This document shows, piece by piece, positions 7,240-11,061 of a DNA stretch of 11,061 nt (the first letter of the stretch is position 1; the number at the start of each line of letters is the position of its first letter). Both the position numbers and the translations under genes were made by a program. The DNA is from Faecalibacterium sp. (GTDB lineage Bacteria; Bacillota; Clostridia; Oscillospirales; Ruminococcaceae): NCBI GenBank assembly GCA_020025795.1, contig JAHHRK010000050.1, positions 1 through 11,061 of the forward strand. The letters run 5' to 3'. A model generated the notes under the pieces. The model was not told the origin of the DNA and ran no database searches. It saw nothing but the letters and a program-made list of their open reading frames with translations.

Positions 7240-7359
7240 TTATGCGCCCAGTTCCGCCATAGCTTCTCGTGTGGAGTCTGCGGAAAACAAAAACTTGCCG
7301 CCGCAGGTGTAAACCTCCACATGACCGTTCACATTGCGAAAATCATACTCCATCATCAT
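7240..7359 (-). CDS. Small conserved-looking protein, 39 residues, function unknown
   Basis: A short ORF reads MMMEYDFRNVNGHVEVYTCG then GKFLFSADSTREAMAELGA and stops with TAA. A perfect AAGGAGG site (7371-7365) stands 5, 8 or 11 bases before three consecutive ATG codons; the middle one has the best spacing. The composition looks like a folded domain: alternating hydrophobic residues (HVEVY, KFLFSA) suggest two beta strands, followed by an amphipathic helix (STREAMAEL). It is on the same strand as the CBS gene and 70 bases after its stop, and a bidirectional terminator follows it, so it looks like the last gene of that unit or a unit of its own. I do not recognise the family and assign no function. 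Its ribosome binding site sits in a hairpin described separately. Confidence 0.72.
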   Translation of the reverse strand: MMMEYDFRNVNGHVEVYTCGGKFLFSADSTREAMAELGA

Positions 7360-7362
7360 AAA

Positions 7363-7409
7363 AGCCTCCTTGCTTACTATGTTTTACAATCCATAGTATA
7401 CAGGAGGCT
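7363..7409 (-). promoter_or_regulatory. Hairpin enclosing the ribosome binding site of the 39-residue ORF
   Basis: On the minus strand the outer arms AGCCTCCT and AGGAGGCT (8 bp, exact) enclose inner arms TACTATG and CATAGTA (7 bp, exact) around a 10-base loop. A G-C and a G-U pair bridge the two stems. The 3' outer arm is the Shine-Dalgarno sequence itself, and TTTATG follows directly. The structure could therefore hide the ribosome binding site in transcripts arriving from the CBS gene, or act as a weak terminator for them. A TATACT sequence (7400-7395) inside the 5' half could serve as a -10 box, giving transcripts without the masking arm, but no -35 box supports it. Confidence 0.68.
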
Positions 7410-7429
7410 CAGTACAATAATCGGGACTA

Positions 7430-7897
7430 TTAACTTCTTGTGCTTTCCTTGGCCGGTTCTTCTTTCTTTTTGGGAACAGGCGGCTTTGTATCGCCGGTGC
7501 AAACGTGCTTGGTCAGGTATTCGATGATTGCCTGGCGGCGTACGATGCCAATAAAGATATTTCTGTCATCCACCACAGGCACGAAGTTCTGGCTGCTGGC
7601 TGCTTCCAGCAGCTGCTCCATGGTAGTGGTCACGCGGACTGCCTTGTAGTCTCTCTTATGCGGAAAACGGGAAATCGGCACGGTTTCTGCCTGGTCCATA
7701 TCCAGATCGTGCATATTCTTAATGCCCCACAGGATATCGCCTTCGGTCAGTGTGCCTTTATACTCACCATTTCGGCTCAGCACCGGAATAGATGCATAGC
7801 GGTTGTTCTCCCATTTTTCCAGGGTCTGACGCAGGGTAAAATCATCATATACATACATCAGGTCCTGCTTCGGCGAAAGAAAGAACAGTATGTTCAT
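7430..7897 (-). CDS. CBS-pair protein, DarB/CbpB-like
   Basis: A 155-residue protein made almost entirely of two CBS motifs. The first spans about residues 14-62 (DDFTLRQTLEKWENNRYASI then PVL and GTLTEGDILW) and the second about 80-130 (TTMEQLLEAASSQNFVPVVD, then GIVRRQAIIEYL). CBS pairs bind adenine nucleotides. Stand-alone Firmicute pairs of this size include the c-di-AMP-binding DarB (CbpB), which links to Rel and pyruvate carboxylase; the similarity is in architecture and short motifs, so ligand and partner are inference. The C-terminal tail (131-155) is Lys/Glu/Pro-rich and probably disordered. The ATG at 7897 is chosen because GGAGGAGC stands just upstream; the frame is open upstream to 8374 but that extension has a non-protein-like composition. 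The 39-residue ORF follows on the same strand. Confidence 0.83.
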   Translation of the reverse strand: MNILFFLSPKQDLMYVYDDFTLRQTLEKWENNRYASIPVLSRNGEYKGTLTEGDILWGIKNMHDLDMDQAETVPISRFPHKRDYKAVRVTTTMEQLLEAASSQNFVPVVDDRNIFIGIVRRQAIIEYLTKHVCTGDTKPPVPKKKEEPAKESTRS

Positions 7898-8026
7898 GTT
7901 GCTCCTCCATCCATATACAGTGCGCTGCGCCGGCATAAAATCCGTTTGTGCCGCCGGACGCACTTTTATTCTGCTATATTGTAAGGGCGGACGCCATTTA
8001 ATATGCAGACATCCTCTCTCAGGTTC

Positions 8027-8035
8027 ATTATAGCA
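8027..8035 (-). promoter_or_regulatory. Extended -10 promoter of the CBS gene
   Basis: The minus strand reads TGCTATAAT: a perfect TATAAT (8032-8027) with the TGn extension. The -35 position is poor and coincides with a 10-bp palindrome, ATTCATGAAT (8050-8059). The leader would be about 120 bases. Confidence 0.65.
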
Positions 8036-8205
8036 TCTCTGTATGAAACATTCATGAATTTTCGCAAAATGAACGGAAATTTCCCACCGCTTTTCCTGTA
8101 CACTCCGCCAAATGATCTGCTTTATGCCGTCCGATTTCGACCTCTTTCCAGGTGCTTTTCCGTAGAAAGATACGCTGGATTCGGCTGAATAAAACGAATT
8201 TGAAC

Positions 8206-8234
8206 TATACATCGGCGAAATAAAAGTGTATAAT
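8206..8234 (+). promoter_or_regulatory. Promoter of asp23-fakA
   Basis: TATACA (8206-8211, 4 of 6 matches to the -35 consensus) and a perfect TATAAT (8229-8234) are 17 bp apart. Transcription would start near 8241, inside the palindrome ATATGG-A-CCATAT (8236-8248). A second TATAAT at 8248-8253 lacks a -35 partner. Confidence 0.62.
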
Positions 8235-8253
8235 AATATGGACCATATATAAT

Positions 8254-8397
8254 CTTTTGCCTTGTTGCAGGATTTTGGCCGCCCAAATAATTGGGAACCG
8301 CCTTTGCAGGTATTCTGCACAGCAGAGTGCCACCCATCTTCCCTATTGGCGAAGGTATCGCTTTCAGGCTGCAATGCCCATTGCCTGGCAGGCGAGT
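8254..8397 (+). ncRNA. Structured leader or small RNA upstream of asp23, class unknown
   Basis: The RNA between the promoter and asp23 can close on itself. TTTGCCT (8256-8262) pairs with AGGCGAG (8390-8396, two G-U pairs), then CAGG (8268-8271) with CCTG (8384-8387). Inside are local hairpins: CCCAA/TTGGG (8282-8286 with 8291-8295), TGCAG/CTGCA (8305-8309 with 8315-8319), GCAG/CTGC (8322-8325 with 8369-8372) and GCCA/TGGC (8329-8332 with 8347-8350). TTGCAG also occurs at 8265-8270 and could take CTGCAA (8369-8374), so alternative folds exist. The long rod with a wide centre recalls 6S RNA, but I see no sequence hallmark of it and no terminator before asp23. It matches no riboswitch class I know. 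Confidence 0.4.
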
Positions 8398-8426
8398 GAG
8401 AAAACCGTAAAGGAGCGAGACTGACT

Positions 8427-8777
8427 ATGATTACAACTTATTTCCCTCTGGGTAAAGTAAGCTTTTCCAACGAGTACTTTTCTGCACTGGTTGGCGAAGC
8501 CGCAAAGAACTGCTTCGGTGTTGCAGGCATGTCCACCGGCAGCGTGAAAGATTCTGTTATGACCCTTGTTCTGGGCGAAGACTTCCCGGAAAAGGGTGTG
8601 CGTGTTACTGCACACGACAATATGCTGTACATTGAGCTGCATATTGCTGTCAGTTACGGTGTAAACGTATCCAGCGCCGCACAGAGCATCAGCCATCGCG
8701 TACGCGATGAGGTTGAGCAAGCCACCGGGCTGAAAGTTGCCCATGTGGAAGTATGCGTGGACGATATCATCGAGTAA
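8427..8777 (+). CDS. yloU: Asp23/Gls24 (YloU-like) envelope-stress family protein
   Basis: A 116-residue Asp23/Gls24 family protein, the position and size of Bacillus YloU. Family members sit at the cytoplasmic face of the membrane and are linked to cell-envelope stress; the molecular role is unclear. The typical elements are visible: a short start leading into ISALVGEAA-like sequence (here FSALVGEAAKNCFGVAGM), a central beta-strand pair ending in LYIELHIAVSYGVNV, and the helix and strand AAQSISHRVRDEVEQATGLK followed by VAHVEVCVDDI. There is no signal peptide or membrane segment. The ATG at 8427 has AAAGGAG at 8409-8415, an 11-base spacing that is rather long. It is followed 51 bases later by fakA/yloV without a terminator, so the two are co-transcribed. 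Confidence 0.92.
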   Translation: MITTYFPLGKVSFSNEYFSALVGEAAKNCFGVAGMSTGSVKDSVMTLVLGEDFPEKGVRVTAHDNMLYIELHIAVSYGVNVSSAAQSISHRVRDEVEQATGLKVAHVEVCVDDIIE

Positions 8778-8828
8778 ACAAACCATTCAAAGATAACTGC
8801 CCTAGCGGGCCCGAGGTGTAAACAAACT

Positions 8829-10529
8829 ATGATTACTGGCAAAATCCTGCGCGACGCCATTATCTCCGGCGCCAACAACATCAACAACCAGCGCTCTCGT
8901 GTCGATGAGCTGAACGTTTTCCCCGTGCCGGACGGCGATACCGGTACGAACATGGGCATGACCGTCGGTGCAGCCAGCCGTGAACTGGCAGCTCTGGACG
9001 ACAACTGCACCGTAGGCGAAGCTGCAAAAACCGCTGCAAGCGCTATGCTGCGCGGCGCACGCGGCAACTCCGGTGTTATTACCAGCCTGCTGTTCCGTGG
9101 CTTCTCCAAGGCACTGAAGGACAAGACCGAGGCTTCTGCCGAGGATCTGCGCGATGCTCTGGCACAGGGCGTCGAAGGTGCTTACAAGGCTGTTATGAAG
9201 CCCACCGAAGGCACCATCCTGACCGTTGCACGTCTGGCCAGCGAAGCTGCTAATGCCAGCGAGCTGACCGACGAAGTTGCACTGTGGGATCTGGTCATCA
9301 CCGAAGGCCAGAAAGCACTGGACGGTACCCCTGAGCTGCTGCCCGTTCTGAAGAAGGCAGGCGTTGTTGACGCCGGCGGCCAGGGCCTGATGGTCATCTT
9401 TGAAGGCATGCAGCAGGTCTTCCATGGCGAAGCTGTGATCGAGAGCCTGGAGAACACCGGCTCTAAGGCAAAGCTGTCCACCGAAAATGCAGGCAAGGGT
9501 GTTTACACCGACGACCTGATGAAGGTTGAGGACATTCAGAACGGCTACTGCACCCAGTTCCTGGTCAACAAGAACGAGAACGCAAGTGCTGCCAAGCTGC
9601 GTGCTTTCGCTGAAACCAACGGCGACAGCGTTGTCTGCATTGAGGACGATGACGTCATCAACCTGCACGTCCACACCGCTGACCCCGGCATGATCGTTTC
9701 CGAGGCTCTGAAGCACGGTTATCTGACCAACTTCAAGATCGAGAATATGCACGAGCAGTTCCTGGCTCGCCAGAAGCAGGGCAAGGGCCTGGAGAAGCAG
9801 GCTGAAGCAGAGCAGCAGCGCAAGGACGAAGTGGCAAGCGAGTTCATCTATGCTGCTGTGGACCCCACCCGCGACTACGGTTTCGTTGCTGTGGCTGCCG
9901 GCGAAGGCCTGAAGGCTGTGTTCACTGACCTGGCTGTTGACGCTGTGGTTTCCGGTGGTCAGACCATGAACCCCGCTACCGAAGACATTCTGGCTGCGGT
10001 ACAGAGCGTGCCTGCCAAGACCGTCTTTGTTCTGCCCAACAACAAGAACATTATCATGGCTGCTGAGCAGGCTGTGAAGCTGGCAGACCGCAAGGTCATT
10101 GTGCTGCCCACCCGCACTGTGCCCATGGGCATCAGCGCAATGCTGAGCTTTGATCCTTCCGCAGATGTGCGTGACAATGCCGTTGCTATGATGCAGGCTG
10201 CCGACGCAGTTTCTACCGGTCTGATCACCTACGCTGCACGCGACAGCGAGTTTGACGGCAAACGCATCCGCAAGGGCGAGATCATGGCTCTGGAGAACGG
10301 CAAGATCGTGAGCGTTGGTTCCGATGTTGCTAAGACCACCTACCGCTTGGCACGCAGCATGTGCAAGAAGGACTCCAGCTTTGTGACTGTGATTTCCGGC
10401 TGCGACGTGAGCGATGAAGAGGCAGAGCGCACCACCAACCTGGTTCGCGCTAAGTGCCCCGGTAATGTGGAAGTCAGCCACATCCGTGGTGGCCAGCCCG
10501 TTTACTACTATATGATCAGCGTCGAGTAA
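8829..10529 (+). CDS. fakA: Fatty-acid kinase ATP-binding subunit FakA (YloV, DAK2 fusion)
   Basis: A 566-residue FakA/YloV protein. FakA phosphorylates a fatty acid held by a FakB (DegV-family) partner, giving acyl-phosphate for phospholipid synthesis. Residues 1-200 are the DhaL/DAK2 kinase domain with the Mg-ATP motif NVFPVPDGDTGTNMGM (29-44), GARGNSGVI (77-84) and VVDAGGQGL (179-187). The middle domain carries Cys241 and the NLHVHT motif (His280, His282), matching the zinc-binding Cys-His-His set known in FakA. The C-terminal domain (from about 330) contains the nucleotide-fold-like repeats GGQTMNPATEDIL and LPNNKNIIMAA and ends in GGQPVYYYMISVE. The ribosome binding site GAGGTG (8813-8818) is 10 bases from the ATG. 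No fakB or plsX gene is in the window. The length is close to the family norm of about 550. Confidence 0.95.
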   Translation: MITGKILRDAIISGANNINNQRSRVDELNVFPVPDGDTGTNMGMTVGAASRELAALDDNCTVGEAAKTAASAMLRGARGNSGVITSLLFRGFSKALKDKTEASAEDLRDALAQGVEGAYKAVMKPTEGTILTVARLASEAANASELTDEVALWDLVITEGQKALDGTPELLPVLKKAGVVDAGGQGLMVIFEGMQQVFHGEAVIESLENTGSKAKLSTENAGKGVYTDDLMKVEDIQNGYCTQFLVNKNENASAAKLRAFAETNGDSVVCIEDDDVINLHVHTADPGMIVSEALKHGYLTNFKIENMHEQFLARQKQGKGLEKQAEAEQQRKDEVASEFIYAAVDPTRDYGFVAVAAGEGLKAVFTDLAVDAVVSGGQTMNPATEDILAAVQSVPAKTVFVLPNNKNIIMAAEQAVKLADRKVIVLPTRTVPMGISAMLSFDPSADVRDNAVAMMQAADAVSTGLITYAARDSEFDGKRIRKGEIMALENGKIVSVGSDVAKTTYRLARSMCKKDSSFVTVISGCDVSDEEAERTTNLVRAKCPGNVEVSHIRGGQPVYYYMISVE

Positions 10530-10540
10530 TTTCGACTCAA

Positions 10541-10587
10541 GACAAATCCAGCCGCCCAAAGCGAATCGCTTGGGCGGCTGTTTTGTC
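10541..10587 (+). terminator. Intrinsic terminator of the asp23-fakA unit
   Basis: CAGCCGCCCA plus AGCG, with one bulged A (10549-10563), pairs with CGCT plus TGGGCGGCTG (10567-10580) around an AAT loop, followed by TTTT. Outer GACAAA and TTTGTC arms can extend the stem. It separates fakA from recG. Confidence 0.93.
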
Positions 10588-10603
10588 AAAAGCCTGTTTT
10601 CTG

Positions 10604-10631
10604 TTTACATTTTGTATTTTTTCATTACAAT
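10604..10631 (+). promoter_or_regulatory. Promoter of recG
   Basis: TTTACA (10604-10609) and TACAAT (10626-10631) are 16 bp apart; each matches the vegetative consensus at 5 of 6 positions. Transcription would start near 10638, at the Shine-Dalgarno sequence AAAAGGAGG (10637-10645), so the leader is only about 16 bases. Confidence 0.78.
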
Positions 10632-10653
10632 ATTGCAAAAGGAGGCTCATTCC

Positions 10654-11061
10654 ATGCCGGAAAGCCATTTAATCCTGCGGGACGACACCCCCGTGCGCTA
10701 TCTCAAGGGGGTCGGCCCCAAAATCTCGGAGCGCTTTGCAAAACTGGATATTTACACGCTGGCAGATCTGTTATGCCACTATCCCCGCCGCTACCGGGAT
10801 TTCACCCAGCCCTATACCATCGCGCAGGCACCCTTTAACACGGAGTGCGTCATTCGTGCCACCATTATGGCAAAGCAGGGTGCGCGGCGCATCACCGGCG
10901 GCCGCAGCCTGATTCGTGTCACGGCGGCAGACGACAATGCCGTTTTGGAAATCAGCTGGTTTAATAATCCCTATGCTGCCGATAAACTGGAAATTGGGCA
11001 GGAATATTATTTTGAAGGTGCCGCATCCGGCAATCTTTTGCGGCGGCAGATGGTCAATCCC
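10654..11061 (+). CDS. recG: ATP-dependent DNA helicase RecG, N-terminal part (cut by window edge)
   Basis: The first 136 codons of recG run in frame to the last base of the window without a stop. The protein starts MPESHLILRDDTPVRYLKGV. It contains the RecG N-terminal signature VRYLKGVGPKISERFAKL, a helix-hairpin-helix-like element (residues about 14-32), then the LADLLCHYPRRYRDF segment and the start of the wedge (OB-fold) domain that grips branched DNA, ending near LRRQMVNP. RecG reverses stalled forks and migrates Holliday junctions; its helicase motifs lie beyond the window. AAAAGGAGG (10637-10645) is 8 bases from the ATG. The position after yloV matches the Bacillus arrangement, although the sdaAB-sdaAA genes found between them in B. 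subtilis are absent here. Confidence 0.95.
   Translation, partial: MPESHLILRDDTPVRYLKGVGPKISERFAKLDIYTLADLLCHYPRRYRDFTQPYTIAQAPFNTECVIRATIMAKQGARRITGGRSLIRVTAADDNAVLEISWFNNPYAADKLEIGQEYYFEGAASGNLLRRQMVNP

Larger units (their letters stand above)
7898..8426. other. Gene-free divergent control region between the CBS gene and asp23
   Basis: This 529-bp stretch has no frame I accept as a gene. It holds a roughly 120-base leader of the CBS gene (7898-8020), an extended -10 promoter for it (8027-8035), a featureless AT-rich middle (8060-8200), the asp23 promoter (8206-8234) and the structured asp23 leader (about 8241-8426). In the CBS leader, GTGCG (7920-7924) pairs with CGCAC (7959-7963), and CCGGC (7930-7934) pairs with GCCGG (7953-7957), giving a modest hairpin of unknown role. 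Confidence 0.7.

Noticed and set aside
7920..7970. Possible plus-strand terminator (hairpin followed by TTTTATT)
   Set aside because: There is no plus-strand gene upstream to terminate, and the stem is short and interrupted; it is mentioned only as leader structure of the CBS gene.
7898..8374. In-frame upstream extension of the CBS protein
   Set aside because: The extra 159 residues have no domain-like pattern, cross the predicted promoter, and an internal ATG has a strong ribosome binding site directly before the CBS domain.
8257..8424. A plus-strand frame of about 55 codons inside the asp23 leader, ending 2 bases before the asp23 ATG
   Set aside because: It lacks an ATG near its start and a ribosome binding site, and the peptide looks random. 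A 16-codon ATG frame within it (8374-8424) also has no good site, though it could act as a coupling uORF.
8774..8827. Two copies of GTAAACAAAC, at 8774-8783 and 8818-8827
   Set aside because: They overlap the asp23 stop and the fakA ribosome binding region; two 10-base copies with no flanking pattern do not establish a mobile element or operator.
8802..10589. A 595-codon open frame antisense to fakA
   Set aside because: It is a shadow of the strongly biased fakA codons on the other strand; its translation is rich in His, Gln, Val and Leu with no recognisable domain and it runs across the terminator.

Overview
The window reads as a chromosomal segment from a Gram-positive Firmicute of class Clostridia, most likely the Oscillospiraceae/Ruminococcaceae group (Faecalibacterium, Gemmiger and Subdoligranulum-like bacteria). 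The reasons are the Asp23 (YloU) - FakA/YloV - RecG order, a class III glutamine synthetase, an SdpR/SdpI pair, strong AGGAGG ribosome binding sites, and GC-rich, strongly biased codons in the highly expressed genes. The genus is a guess.

Layout from left to right. A complete typA/bipA GTPase gene (27-1853, +) ends in a strong terminator. Next is a compact, AT-richer two-gene operon, sdpR-sdpI (2047-2947, +), with a near-consensus promoter and a perfect 11+11 bp operator on the transcription start. It converges on a membrane-anchored SGNH/GDSL hydrolase (3079-4122, -); each gene has its own terminator. A CYTH-domain phosphohydrolase-like gene (4316-4810, -) is divergent from glnN, the class III glutamine synthetase (5083-7173, +). 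A bidirectional terminator separates glnN from a 39-residue ORF (7240-7359, -) and a CBS-pair protein (7430-7897, -). About 530 bp without a convincing gene (7898-8426) hold two divergent promoters and a roughly 185-nt structured leader. The leader precedes asp23/yloU (8427-8777, +) and fakA/yloV (8829-10529, +). recG follows behind its own promoter and runs off the right edge (10654-11061, +).

How the genes relate. Most are housekeeping or regulatory: translation and ribosome assembly (TypA), ammonia assimilation (GlnN), fatty-acid activation (FakA) with an envelope-associated Asp23 protein, and recombination repair (RecG). yloU-yloV-recG is a conserved Firmicute neighbourhood. Here a strong terminator splits it and recG has its own promoter with a very short leader. 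sdpRI is a self-regulated immunity/sensing module; no sdpABC toxin-producing genes lie in the window.

The window shows no CRISPR array, insertion sequence, phage gene, tRNA or rRNA. The most interesting items are small: a hairpin that would hide the ribosome binding site of the 39-residue ORF, the structured asp23 leader, and the orphan sdpRI unit.
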